Source of the DNA: Desulfobacteraceae bacterium | GTDB lineage: Bacteria > Desulfobacterota > Desulfobacteria > Desulfobacterales > Desulfobacteraceae | Reading direction: 5' to 3' | Assembly: GCA_024227235.1 (NCBI GenBank) | Contig: JAAEKY010000346.1 | Location: 1 to 64,000, forward strand | DNA length: 64,000 bases | Shown here: positions 16,516-25,107 of the stretch, piece after piece | Layout of the letters: each line of letters opens with the position of its first letter | Position numbering within the stretch: position 1 is the first letter of the stretch | Translations under genes and position numbers: made by a program | Notes under the pieces: model-generated | Databases searched by the model: none | Told to the model about the DNA's origin: nothing | Seen by the model: only the letters and a program-made list of their open reading frames with translations

Positions 16516-18198
16516 ATGCTAAGCCTTAAAGATTTTGGCGTTGTCGGCCGGACATACAGAAATATTAATCGGTACCGCCAGATATTAACCATTCTTTTCA
16601 AGTATGGATTTGGTAATATTATTGGCGCGTTGAAAATAGACCAATACCTTGAAATTGGTCTTAAAATGATATCCAGGGCAAAGCCTGAGCGTGTTGAAAA
16701 ACTAACCCAGCCACAACGCGTCAGGCTGCTTTTTGAGGAACTTGGTCCTACCTTTATTAAATTTGGACAAATTTTATCAACCCGCCCCGACCTTATTCCG
16801 TTAAATTATATTTTTGAACTTGAAAAACTTCAGGATAATGTCCCCCAATTTTCTTTTGAAGATGTCCAAAAAATACTTACAGATCAGTTTGGGTCTAAAG
16901 AAAAACCCTTTGCTACAATGGATGAGAAACCTTTTGCATCTGCATCCATAGGTCAGGTTCATATGGCAACATTGGACAATGGTGAAAAAGTAGCAGTGAA
17001 AATCCAGCGACCTGGCATTAGAAAACAAGTGACAGTGGATCTTGAGATCATGAACCATATGGCCACCTTAATGGAACGCCATATTGAAGACCTTTCCTTT
17101 TTCAGGCCCATAAAAATTGTGGAAGAATTTGCTTCAACATTGGAAAGAGAACTGGATTATACCCTTGAAGCATCTAATATCCAACGGGTATCGCATCAAT
17201 TTACTTTTGATTCTACCATCTATGTACCTAAAGTTTATTTGGAGCGAACAACTGAAGCTATATTAACCATGGAATTCATTCAGGGAATCAAAATTTCCCA
17301 GGTAGAGCGCCTTGATGAAGAAGGCATGAACCGGAGAATTTTAACCCGGCAGGGTGCTGATCTGATTTTAAAACAAGTGTTTGAGTATGGGTTCTTCCAT
17401 GCAGATCTTCATCCGGGGAATTTGTTTGCTCTGCCAGGCAATGTTCTAGGGCTCGTTGACTTTGGGATGATGGGTTTTATGGACCGTCAGGCCAGAGAAA
17501 TTTTTATTGATCTGATAGCCAGTGTTGTCAGCCAGAATTCATCAGCTGCCTGTCGCTACCTGCTTGAAATTACCGAGTGTGATGAAGAACCCAATATGCG
17601 GATTTTAGAACGCGATCTTTCCAATTTTATTGGACAATATCTGACCAAACAATTAAAATATATCAATATGGGCCGCTTGTTGAAGGATCTTTTAAAAATT
17701 ACGGTCAATCATAAACTTCGTTTGTTCCCGGATACCTTTTTGATGATGAAATCTTTTGCAGCCGTTGAAGGGGTTGCCCATAAACTTGATCCTGATTTTG
17801 ATATGGTGGGTCATGCTGCACCATTTATAAAAAAGAAAAAGATTGAACGGTTTTCAGCAAAACGGATTTCAGAAGATTTATCAAGAGTTTCCATTGAATC
17901 TCTTCAATTTCTCCAAGAAGTCCCTCGGGAATCCCTTGCCATTATCCGACAGGTAAGAAGGGGTAAATTTGTTTTAGGGTTTGAGATTCAGAAACTGGAA
18001 AAGATCCTTGCATCCCACTACCATTCAAACCATAAATTATCAGTATCCATTATTATTTCCGCTTTAATTATTGCGTCTTCGCTTTTGTTGAGTTTTAAGG
18101 TGCCGCCCCAGCTTTTCGGTGTTTCTATACTTGGCATGAGTGGCATTGCCGGCGCTATTCTATTGGGGCTTTGGCTCTTTGTCAGACCTCAGAAATGA
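16516..18198 (+). CDS. ABC1/UbiB/AarF-family atypical kinase
   Basis: A 560-residue member of the ABC1 (UbiB) protein-kinase-like family. It shows the family signature KxGQ region (FIKFGQILSTRPDLIP), the alanine/serine-rich nucleotide loop FASASIGQVHMA followed by the Lys in VAVKIQRPG, the catalytic HADLHPGNLF and the metal-binding LVDFGMMG. Two hydrophobic segments at the C-terminus anchor it to the membrane. In other bacteria UbiB supports ubiquinone formation. No ubi or men genes lie here, and the location after lipid genes suggests handling of isoprenoid or neutral lipid. ABC1 kinases also occur on plant plastoglobules, a parallel only. Confidence 0.85.
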   Translation: MLSLKDFGVVGRTYRNINRYRQILTILFKYGFGNIIGALKIDQYLEIGLKMISRAKPERVEKLTQPQRVRLLFEELGPTFIKFGQILSTRPDLIPLNYIFELEKLQDNVPQFSFEDVQKILTDQFGSKEKPFATMDEKPFASASIGQVHMATLDNGEKVAVKIQRPGIRKQVTVDLEIMNHMATLMERHIEDLSFFRPIKIVEEFASTLERELDYTLEASNIQRVSHQFTFDSTIYVPKVYLERTTEAILTMEFIQGIKISQVERLDEEGMNRRILTRQGADLILKQVFEYGFFHADLHPGNLFALPGNVLGLVDFGMMGFMDRQAREIFIDLIASVVSQNSSAACRYLLEITECDEEPNMRILERDLSNFIGQYLTKQLKYINMGRLLKDLLKITVNHKLRLFPDTFLMMKSFAAVEGVAHKLDPDFDMVGHAAPFIKKKKIERFSAKRISEDLSRVSIESLQFLQEVPRESLAIIRQVRRGKFVLGFEIQKLEKILASHYHSNHKLSVSIIISALIIASSLLLSFKVPPQLFGVSILGMSGIAGAILLGLWLFVRPQK

Positions 18199-18413
18199 CC
18201 GTGTTTTTTTCTGCTCACTATTTTCAAAAATACATTCCGATAACAATTATCTGAAAGAGATTTTACCGATCAGAGTTAATTCTTTTTATTATAGCCGTTG
18301 ACATAAATATTGTTTCTTTATCCTGAAATGCATAAAGGAGTGCCTTAAACTATAACAATTTTCAGGCATCCTTCCACCCGCGCAGTTTATATATAACAAA
18401 TTTAGAAAATAAA

Positions 18414-18442
18414 TTGACATTATTTAGGTACATTGGTAACAA
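18414..18442 (+). promoter_or_regulatory. Candidate sigma-70-type promoter
   Basis: TTGACA at 18414-18419, a 17-base spacer, then TAACAA at 18437-18442. The -35 box is a perfect match and the -10 box is weak. It lies about 45 bases before the MFS start. Confidence 0.4.
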
Positions 18443-18485
18443 TATATCTGTGTTTAATCCGTCTGCTTAAGGAGTCGTGAAAAAA

Positions 18486-19727
18486 ATGATCAATCGAAAT
18501 TTTTTATTGTTGCTGACAGGGCAGTTTGTTTCACAGATAGGGGATAAATTCCATATGATTGCCCTGTCTTTCTGGGTTTTAAAAACAACAGGGTCCTCTG
18601 CCAAAATGGGAGCTGTATTGGCGGCGTCTTTAATCCCGTCACTCATCCTTGGTTTTATTTCCGGTACCTTTATTGATCGGTATAACCGGAAAAATATTAT
18701 TATCGGAACTGATGTGATTCGGGGAGTGATTATCGCTGTATTTGCTGCCCTTTTTTATTTTGAAGCCATGAACTTTTATGTAATTCTAATTATGCAGATA
18801 CTCTTGTCGATAAATGCGGCTTTTTTTGATCCTGCAATTCCATCTGTTATTCCCCAGATTGTAGATGAAAAAGATTTGACAGCCGCCAATTCCAAGCATC
18901 AATTCATCAATGGATTTTCTACCATTGCCGGCGCTTTTATAGGGGGAATCTTTATTTCGTTGTTTGGATATTTGTGGGTGTTTATAGTGAATGCAGTTTC
19001 TTTTCTTTTATCTGCTTTTTTCGAATGTTTTATCCAGATTCCTCAAATGGCGAAAGGTGTTTCTATAAATGAAAAATCGAGTATATTTATCGATATGAAA
19101 CAAGGGTATCAGTATATTTTTTCCAAGAGGATATTGGTAGTTCTGCTGTTTATTGTTCTGATTATTCATTTTTTTGTGGGTTCCATTGAAGTATTCATGC
19201 CGGTAATCGCTGATTCAATTTCATCCCATGGAATAAGAAATCTTGGATTTTTTCAAGCATCATTGGGTCTTGGGACTATAATTATGGCCGTTGTGTTGAG
19301 TTTTGGAAACATTTCTGGAAAAGAAAAATCAACATTGTTTGGCAGTATTTTTTTGATCGGATTGATCTATGTTTTGGCCTCCTTTTTTAAAGGAAGTCAA
19401 ACAACGATGATGGTTCTTTTTCTTGCCATGTTGTTTTTATTTGGTTGTTGCATTATCGCAGCCAGTATATCGTTCAAAACCTTGTTGCAAAAAAGCATTG
19501 ATAATCGTTTTGCAGGCAGGGTTTTTGCCGTGGCAGGATCGATTGGGAATGCGTCTATACCCGGTGCTATGATTGTGTATGGACTTTTGCTGGAAAAATA
19601 TGAGTTTCAAGGGGTGTTAATGATTTCAGGTCTGATACTCATGCTGTTAAGTGTACTTTCATTTATGCTGTATAAGGAGAAAAATTATGGCCAGGCAAGT
19701 AAAGTCATCTCAAAAAGCGTCTCGTAA
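18486..19727 (+). CDS. MFS transporter (MDR/enterobactin-exporter-like)
   Basis: A 413-residue inner-membrane protein with about 12 hydrophobic segments. The family loop reads GTFIDRYNRKNIIIGTDVIRG (split around residues 58-78), typical of the 'MFS_3' class that includes enterobactin and macrolide exporters. GTG 18477 lies only two bases after GGAG, so ATG 18486 is the better start. The last 41 bases overlap the next gene. Substrate unknown; these carriers usually export small hydrophobic or siderophore-like molecules. Confidence 0.85.
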   Translation: MINRNFLLLLTGQFVSQIGDKFHMIALSFWVLKTTGSSAKMGAVLAASLIPSLILGFISGTFIDRYNRKNIIIGTDVIRGVIIAVFAALFYFEAMNFYVILIMQILLSINAAFFDPAIPSVIPQIVDEKDLTAANSKHQFINGFSTIAGAFIGGIFISLFGYLWVFIVNAVSFLLSAFFECFIQIPQMAKGVSINEKSSIFIDMKQGYQYIFSKRILVVLLFIVLIIHFFVGSIEVFMPVIADSISSHGIRNLGFFQASLGLGTIIMAVVLSFGNISGKEKSTLFGSIFLIGLIYVLASFFKGSQTTMMVLFLAMLFLFGCCIIAASISFKTLLQKSIDNRFAGRVFAVAGSIGNASIPGAMIVYGLLLEKYEFQGVLMISGLILMLLSVLSFMLYKEKNYGQASKVISKSVS

Positions 19728-19962
19728 AATCCAAAGAGTACAAACAGGAGTTCGTATTGAAAAACGGCTGCTGAAAGTATTAAAAGGGCTAGCAGAATAC
19801 CTTGAAATCTCTCTGGGTGATCTGATCGAAGGTATTGTTCTCCATTCATTTGACGGCAAAGCTCCTTTTAGCGAAAAAAACTTAAAAAAAATTAAGGCCT
19901 TAAAAAAAATATATGAACTGGATTTAAGCAGTGAGGACAGCCATAAGTTGGAAGAGTCCTAA
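19687..19962 (+). CDS. Small ribbon-helix-helix-like protein
   Basis: A 91-residue basic protein. A segment GVRIEKRLLKVLKGLAEYLE followed by ISLGDLIEGIV resembles the strand-helix-helix of CopG/Arc-type regulators. The start ATG 19687 follows AAGGAG at ideal spacing and lies inside the end of the MFS gene in another reading frame, so translation is coupled. The open frame extends 12 residues upstream without a ribosome site. It may regulate the transporter, but no target site was identified. Confidence 0.65.
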   Translation: MARQVKSSQKASRKIQRVQTGVRIEKRLLKVLKGLAEYLEISLGDLIEGIVLHSFDGKAPFSEKNLKKIKALKKIYELDLSSEDSHKLEES

Positions 19963-20015
19963 TGAATAGCCATTTCAAAGTTTGATTTTAAAATGGCTAT
20001 TCAATTTTTCATGTA

Positions 20016-21092
20016 CTAATGCGAGAGCGCATGTTTTTCTGAGCGCTTCATGTTGGATAGACCATTGTAAAAAATTAAAAAAGTGAGTAGCAAAGCCGAA
20101 ACCAGTTGAATGGAATATGGAATGATTTCGCCCGCCTGCCCAACCACGGCACTTGCCTTTACATTAAAAAAAACATATATCCAATCCACTAAAAAGCCCA
20201 TAGCAAGAGAGCATACAGCAATCATAGAAAGGTAGATGATCAAGGCCCGCGTATTAAAAATATTTTTAACAATATTAATGGTAGCAGCATTGGTTGCAGG
20301 ACCCGCTAACAAAAAGACCAGGGCAGCACCAGGGTTAAGACCTTTGAGTATTAAGGCTGCAGCAATGGGTGTTGATGAAGTAGCGCAGACATACATGGGG
20401 ATACCTGCAGCAAGCATCACCAACATAGATAAAAATTGATGGTCATTGGCCCAGACGGTTAGATCATCTGGGAAAAAATAAGTAATCATACCGGCAATTA
20501 ATATGCCGATTGCGAATGGCTTTGCAATATCTGTTAGCAATTCTCCATATGCATATTGAAATCCATCTGTCAGCTTTTCATAGAGGGTTGCCTCATTTTT
20601 AGGTGTAACTACACCACAGTCTTTTGAACACCCTCAGCCGCTCGCTTTTTTTAGAGGCTTTGCCTGGTCAGGCGTCTTTTCTATCCCAAAAAAGTTTTGA
20701 GCGATTCCGGTTGAAACAGCAGTAATAAACCCTGCGATAGGTCGAATCACAGTCATAATAGGGTCCAGCATTGCCCATGATACTGCAATGGAATCTATGC
20801 CTGATTCTGGGGTCGCAATCATAAAGGAAAGTGCTGCCCCATTATTGGCACCTTGTTTTTTAAGGCCAGCTGCAACCGGGACAACGCCGCAAGAGCATAA
20901 GGGGATTGGGATGCCAAATAATGCAGATAAAATAACAGGTTTAACTTTGCCCGTACCCAAATACTTTTTTATTTGATCCGCTTTAAAAAAGACATAGAGT
21001 ATGCCGGCAACAAAAAAACCAAACAACATATAGATGGCAACATCTAAATAGATATGCCAGGATTCTTTTAAAATATCATAAAGTATGGTCAT
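20016..21092 (-). CDS. Metal(loid) permease, probable selenoprotein (UGA at 20634-20636)
   Basis: One continuous 358-residue frame interrupted only by TGA at codon 153. Before it lies a membrane half with LFGIPIPLCSCGVVPVAAGL and TPESGIDS. After it follow GCSKDCG and a second half with YVCATSSTPIAAALI and GPATNAATINIV. Both halves belong to the YraQ/ArsP-like permease family, whose members carry a Cys-rich loop between the halves. Here the UGA sits in that loop, giving U153-G-C155-x3-C159. A hairpin 18 bases after the UGA fits a bacterial SECIS. No frame change is needed to join the halves. It is 20 bases from an ArsR-type gene, so it probably exports arsenite or another thiol-reactive metal. 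Confidence 0.75.
20602..20615 (-). promoter_or_regulatory. Candidate bacterial SECIS hairpin
   Basis: Read on the minus strand, GGTGT-AGTT-ACACC starts 18 bases after the UGA, so the loop begins at base 24. Known bacterial SECIS apical loops lie roughly 16-37 bases after the UGA, are small, and contain GU, as here. Confidence 0.55.
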
Positions 21093-21112
21093 AACAGAAT
21101 AATCCTTAAATT

Positions 21113-21460
21113 TTAGTGTTTGACATGATCAAGGCTCATATTAATTAAAGCTGCAACATGATCATCATCAATTGTATAATAGAGCATTTTGCCCTCGCGT
21201 CGGTTCTTTACTATTTTTAAAGTTCTCAAAATTCTAAGCTGGTGCGATATGGCAGAATCCGTCTGATTGCAAATCACAGCGATATCACAAACACAATGTT
21301 CCCGGTTTAAAAGCGCAAGTACGATTTTTAGCCTGGATGGATCGCTTAAGGCTTTAAATATATCTGCCATTTGTGATACATCTTCCTGTTTTGGAAGGGT
21401 TTTAATAGTTTGTTCTACTTTTTTTTCGTTCACACATTTTTCTTTGCAAATATCTAACAT
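21113..21460 (-). CDS. ArsR/SmtB-family metal-responsive repressor
   Basis: A 115-residue winged-helix repressor. The recognition region DIAVICNQTDSAISHQLRIL matches the ArsR fold, preceded by ALSDPSRLKIVLALL. The metal site is EHCVCD in the helix before it, together with N-terminal Cys5 and Cys9 (CKEKC), an arrangement like CadC (Cd/Pb/Zn) and some arsenite sensors. It would release DNA when thiolate-binding metal is present. It lies upstream of the permease on the same strand and is probably autoregulated from the inverted repeat at 21480-21493. Confidence 0.85.
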   Translation of the reverse strand: MLDICKEKCVNEKKVEQTIKTLPKQEDVSQMADIFKALSDPSRLKIVLALLNREHCVCDIAVICNQTDSAISHQLRILRTLKIVKNRREGKMLYYTIDDDHVAALINMSLDHVKH

Positions 21461-21479
21461 TTAACACCTCTTCATTTGA

Positions 21480-21493
21480 ATATGTGTTCATAT
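21480..21493. promoter_or_regulatory. Candidate ArsR operator
   Basis: ATATG-TGTT-CATAT, 20 bases upstream of the ArsR start, flanked by TTTGAA and TTCAAA. The layout and AT-rich dyad agree with ArsR/SmtB operators, which usually hold a 12-2-12 imperfect repeat. Confidence 0.45.
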
Positions 21494-21651
21494 GTTAATC
21501 TTTCAAATTGTTCCTGTCAATAAAAAAAATAGTTTTTAAGGTGTTTAAATATTCATTATTGAGCCTAATTTAAGTATTGTTCAAATGAATAAACTGATCT
21601 AAAACAATTGTGAGATCAAAATACGCGTGCAATTTAGAAAAGGAAAATAAA

Positions 21652-22902
21652 ATGGAATATGATTATTTGATTGATAATGGGCTTCTAATTACTATGGAGA
21701 AAGGGTTGCCGATTATTGAAGAGGGCTCCGTTCTGGTAAAAGATGGTGTGATTGAAGCCTGTGGACAAACCAATGAATTTGTCGGTGTTAATGCAAAAAA
21801 TCATATCATAGCAGATAAAAAAATTATTATGCCTGGGCTTATCAATTGCCATACCCATCTTCCAATGTCCATGTTCAGAGGCCTTGCAGATGATCTTCCT
21901 TTAGATGTCTGGTTGAATGAACACATTTTTCCAGCAGAGGCTGAGCAGGTAAATCCTGAATCTGTTAAAAAATGGAGTCGACATTCATGCCAGGAGATGT
22001 TGCTGTCAGGGACAACAACATGTTGCGATGGATATTTTCATGAAGATAATGTGGCAAGGGCAATAATTGAATCAGGGATTCGAGCTGTTACAGGGCAGGG
22101 GGTTATTGATTTCCCCGCTCCTGGCGTGCCAGATCCCAAAAAAAACATTCAAACAGCCATTGAGTTTGTCAAACATTATAAAGATGAATTTCCCTTATTG
22201 TCACCGTCTATATTTTGCCATTCCCCATATACCTGTTCAAAAGAAACGCTTAAAGCTGCGAAAAAAGCAGCCATTGATTTAGACGTTCTTTTTCAGGTTC
22301 ATGTTGCAGAAACACAAAATGAAGTAAAAATGATACAAAAACTGGGGAACATGTCTATAGTTGAATATCTTGAGTCTTTAGAGATTTTAGATGAAAAGAC
22401 CTTAATGGTCCATTCTGTTTGGATTGATGATAAAGATATATCCATCATTCAAAAGTGCGGAGCATCTGTAGCACATTGTCCTGAATCCAATATGAAACTT
22501 GCATCTGGTGTAGCGCCAATACCAAAATTGATTGGAAAAAATATTCCAGTTGGACTTGGAACAGATGGATGTGCTTCCAATAATGATCATGATCTTTTTG
22601 CTGAGATGGATACAGTGGCTAAACTTCATAAAGTAGCCTTGCTTGATCCGTGTGTTATGGATGCGCGAACAACTTTAAAGATGGCCACTATTCAAGGTGC
22701 TAAAGCCATTGGGCTTGATAAGGTTACAGGGTCTATTGAAAAGGGGAAAAGAGCTGATATTATATTGGTCGATATTCAAAAACCTCACATGGTGCCTATG
22801 TATGACCCCTATTCAAGCCTTGTCTATTCGGCCAAATCTTCAGATGTAAATTGGGTGATGGTAGATGGTCGTATTTTAGTTCAAGATCAAAGAATTTTAT
22901 AA
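21652..22902 (+). CDS. MTA/SAH-deaminase-type amidohydrolase
   Basis: A 416-residue metal-dependent hydrolase of the 5-methylthioadenosine/S-adenosylhomocysteine deaminase class, which deaminates MTA or SAH in the methionine and AdoMet salvage pathways. The metal motif is CHTHLPMS (His67, His69); further ligands are in FQVHVAETQNEV, VAHCPESN and GTDGCASNND. The GLADDLPLDVWLNEHIFPAE segment is characteristic of this subgroup. I chose ATG 21652 after AAAGGAAA; the frame extends 14 residues further without a ribosome site. It stands alone, 191 bases from the divergent ArsR gene. Confidence 0.85.
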   Translation: MEYDYLIDNGLLITMEKGLPIIEEGSVLVKDGVIEACGQTNEFVGVNAKNHIIADKKIIMPGLINCHTHLPMSMFRGLADDLPLDVWLNEHIFPAEAEQVNPESVKKWSRHSCQEMLLSGTTTCCDGYFHEDNVARAIIESGIRAVTGQGVIDFPAPGVPDPKKNIQTAIEFVKHYKDEFPLLSPSIFCHSPYTCSKETLKAAKKAAIDLDVLFQVHVAETQNEVKMIQKLGNMSIVEYLESLEILDEKTLMVHSVWIDDKDISIIQKCGASVAHCPESNMKLASGVAPIPKLIGKNIPVGLGTDGCASNNDHDLFAEMDTVAKLHKVALLDPCVMDARTTLKMATIQGAKAIGLDKVTGSIEKGKRADIILVDIQKPHMVPMYDPYSSLVYSAKSSDVNWVMVDGRILVQDQRIL

Positions 22903-23492
22903 AAAAAGAAATGCAGTCTGTTCTGTTAGGGTCAGAAACAAAACAGACCGCTGGATAATGCTTGCCAAGGAGATGGGGGTTTGTTTAGGTCAACAATTTC
23001 CTTTCACTATCCGTTTTTAACTTTAACGACCATGTTGGCCGATGTTAAATTAAATATAAGAACGGTTAGTATTTGTCAATTTAATTATCACAATTCATTA
23101 ATTTTTTCTTAAAAGCAACTAAAAATACCAATAAATAACAGCAAATGATTTTTTGAAGACGGCGTTGCTATAGAGATTATATGGAATCCAGTTTGAATAT
23201 TAGATGTCGCCTTAAAGAATTCTTTATGTATACATAAAGAATTTTTATAAGAATATGCTGAATAATAAAGCAAAAAGTTCAGCCCATTTTTTTTATGTTT
23301 TATTTTAATCAGCATTTATGAAACCTGTTCAAATAGAATCCCTTGCCAATGAAGTAATGATGGCTTTAAAGAATAAATAAAATATTTATTCACTAAAATT
23401 TAAGTGTTGACCAGTTTAAAGGTTGTCACAATTCAGATTACAGTATATATTTTAAATTTGAATACATGGGTATAAAATATAAGGAGCAATTA
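22903..23492. other. 590-base gap without a clear gene
   Basis: This AT-rich stretch holds the hairpin terminator at 23215-23246 and a 20-codon frame at 23318-23380 without a good ribosome site. It also has the ribosome site AAGGAG before the thymidylate-synthase-like gene. No convincing coding signal or RNA gene is visible. It may be a decayed gene. Confidence 0.5.
23215..23246. terminator. Rho-independent terminator, bidirectional
   Basis: ATTCTTTATG and CATAAAGAAT form a perfect ten-base-pair stem around TATA. The arms extend through A-runs on the left and T-runs on the right. It lies 313 bases after the amidohydrolase gene, so it may end that transcript or a lost gene. Confidence 0.55.
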
Positions 23493-24296
23493 ATGTTACA
23501 ACCGCTGTTTATCAAAGCGACAAGCCTTTCGGACGCCTGGTTCCAAACACTGTATCAATGTGTGGAAAAAGGCAGGTCTTTCACAATTAATCGGGGATCT
23601 TTTGAGGGCCAAAAAAGACTTGAATTTGATTTTATAACCATTCATATTACACATCCTGCAAGTATGCCGTTGTTACCCAAGGTAAATCCAGTGCTAGGAT
23701 TCCCAGATCCTGTGGAAGAAGGTTATCTGGATGATTATTTGCCATATCTGATGACTGGAGAGGAAAAAGAAGGAGAGTCTTATACCTACGGACAGCGGAT
23801 TTGTAAATGCGATTTTGAGTATTTGCCTCAAGATTATAAAGAGATGACAGAAATTTTGATACAAGAAGAAGACATATGGAAAGACAGACAAATTTTAATT
23901 AAGGAAAACAATCAATATTTTTTAAACCAGATGGAACTGATGATTTGGACCTATAAAAATAAAGGGTATAGAAATAATCAGATGATTCTACAGGTGGGTG
24001 GGCCGTCTGATATGATTCTGCTTGATCCGCCATGCTTAAGACACATTGATACGCGTATTCAAGACGGAAAGCTTCACTTTTTCCCTTATTTCAGATCATG
24101 GGATTTGTATGGCGGCTTTCCTGCAAATCTTGCTGCTATAGAAATGATGAAACAATATTGCGCAGAGCAAATTGGGGTCGAAAACGGCGAGATTATCGCA
24201 TCATCAAAGGGCCTTCATATTTATGACTATGTATTTGAAATTGCAGAAGCCATACGAGGCAGAACCATTGATGAATTTAAAAATTCCAATGATTAG
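23493..24296 (+). CDS. Thymidylate-synthase-like protein (methanogen type)
   Basis: A 267-residue protein resembling the ThyA fold as found in methanogens rather than the classical enzyme. Catalytic Cys181 lies in LLDPPCLRHIDTR, followed by FFPYFRSWDLYGGFPANLAA, which matches the ThyA R-S-x-D-x-x-x-G-x-P-x-N nucleotide-binding block including the Asn. Such proteins methylate dUMP or act as pyrimidine hydroxymethylases; the substrate here is not settled. The start ATG follows AAGGAG by six bases; an upstream in-frame ATG 23466 has no such site. It is a single gene with its own terminator. Confidence 0.7.
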   Translation: MLQPLFIKATSLSDAWFQTLYQCVEKGRSFTINRGSFEGQKRLEFDFITIHITHPASMPLLPKVNPVLGFPDPVEEGYLDDYLPYLMTGEEKEGESYTYGQRICKCDFEYLPQDYKEMTEILIQEEDIWKDRQILIKENNQYFLNQMELMIWTYKNKGYRNNQMILQVGGPSDMILLDPPCLRHIDTRIQDGKLHFFPYFRSWDLYGGFPANLAAIEMMKQYCAEQIGVENGEIIASSKGLHIYDYVFEIAEAIRGRTIDEFKNSND

Positions 24297-24300
24297 CTAA

Positions 24301-24340
24301 AAAAAGGCTTTTTAAGGTAAATCCTTAAAAAGCCCTTCGT
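24301..24340. terminator. Rho-independent terminator, bidirectional
   Basis: GGCTTTTTAAGG and CCTTAAAAAGCC form a perfect 12-base-pair stem around five bases, with an A-run on the left. It serves the converging thymidylate-synthase-like gene and the small membrane protein gene. Confidence 0.8.
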
Positions 24341-24364
24341 TTATAGTTTTCAACCCAATATTTA

Positions 24365-24571
24365 TTACGTGGAAAGATCTATCTCGCACTGGTCATTTAA
24401 GTGAAGCCGGAAAATATAAATTGCCAAAGCAATCACTGGCACAGACAGAATAAATCCAAAAACAGGTAAAACCGTAATCCCAATAATAATTAATCCTGCA
24501 GCTGCGACCAACATTATTGAACCTAACATAAATTTAGATATTTTTTGAGGCACACATTCTGTAGCTTTCAT
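24365..24571 (-). CDS. Small membrane protein (two segments)
   Basis: A 68-residue protein with two adjoining hydrophobic segments (FMLGSIMLVAAAGLIIIGIT and FILSVPVIALAIYIF) and one cysteine on each side of the membrane region. It resembles small inner-membrane proteins of the DUF2892 type, but I cannot assign it. The ATG at 24571 follows AAGGAGGATAT, an excellent ribosome site, which makes it a real gene. Confidence 0.65.
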   Translation of the reverse strand: MKATECVPQKISKFMLGSIMLVAAAGLIIIGITVLPVFGFILSVPVIALAIYIFRLHLNDQCEIDLST

Positions 24572-25107
24572 GATATCCTCCTTTTTATAGTTTTCAAAGA
24601 TCAAACAGCATTTTAGTATGATATTTTTTTAATTATGTTCAATTAAAAAGGGATATTACCCTAAAGTTTCTTAATGCTATTTATATCCTTTAATATAAGA
24701 ACAATATTTGAAAAGGCAATATGGGAATATTGGGTCTTTCTCGCCATATGGAATTTTTCTATGCATATCTATTGATTCTAAAGCATTAATAATAAATGGG
24801 AACAATGGTATGAGACTTGGCGCGATATTTTTTTAAGCAAATAATTGATGAAAAATTTGTAGACTCCGATTTTAAAGAGTTTTTACAAAAAAGAATGCCA
24901 CATTTGCTCAATCACAATGAAAGTGATAGCGGATTTTGAAGAAAAAGAGGAATCTATTATAGAGATGCTTAATAAACTCAATATTTCAAAACAGGATTAT
25001 GACGCCCTGAAAGATGCGGAAACTGCAATCCCAAAATAGTAATTAAAATTTGCAGCTACCTTGGCATTGAGGGAGAATTTAAAAATTGTCCTAAATTAAA
25101 ATATGTT
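24572..25107. other. 536-base gap with possible gene remnant
   Basis: Apart from the ribosome site of the small membrane protein and the short frame at 24917-25039, this AT-rich stretch shows no intact gene, RNA or strong hairpin. Two overlapping open stretches in different frames suggest decay of an earlier gene. Confidence 0.45.
24917..25039 (+). CDS. Possible 40-residue protein or gene remnant
   Basis: A short frame with acidic helical content (ADFEEKEESIIEMLNKLN, then ISKQDYDALKDAE) ends at TAG 25037-25039. The frame is open further upstream, back to 24863, with a C-x2-C pair (ECHICS) but no start codon. An overlapping frame at about 24835-24940 reads like the end of another protein. Together these look like remains of a broken gene. 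Confidence 0.25.
   Translation: MKVIADFEEKEESIIEMLNKLNISKQDYDALKDAETAIPK

Noticed and set aside
20016-20540. A separate short permease gene starting at an internal ATG
   Set aside because: It is in the same frame as the upstream half, joined through a conserved 31-codon stretch with only one TGA, so a single gene with UGA read-through fits better.
23109-23315. Minus-strand open frame in the gap after the amidohydrolase gene
   Set aside because: Low-complexity AT-rich translation, no ribosome site, and it crosses the terminator hairpin.
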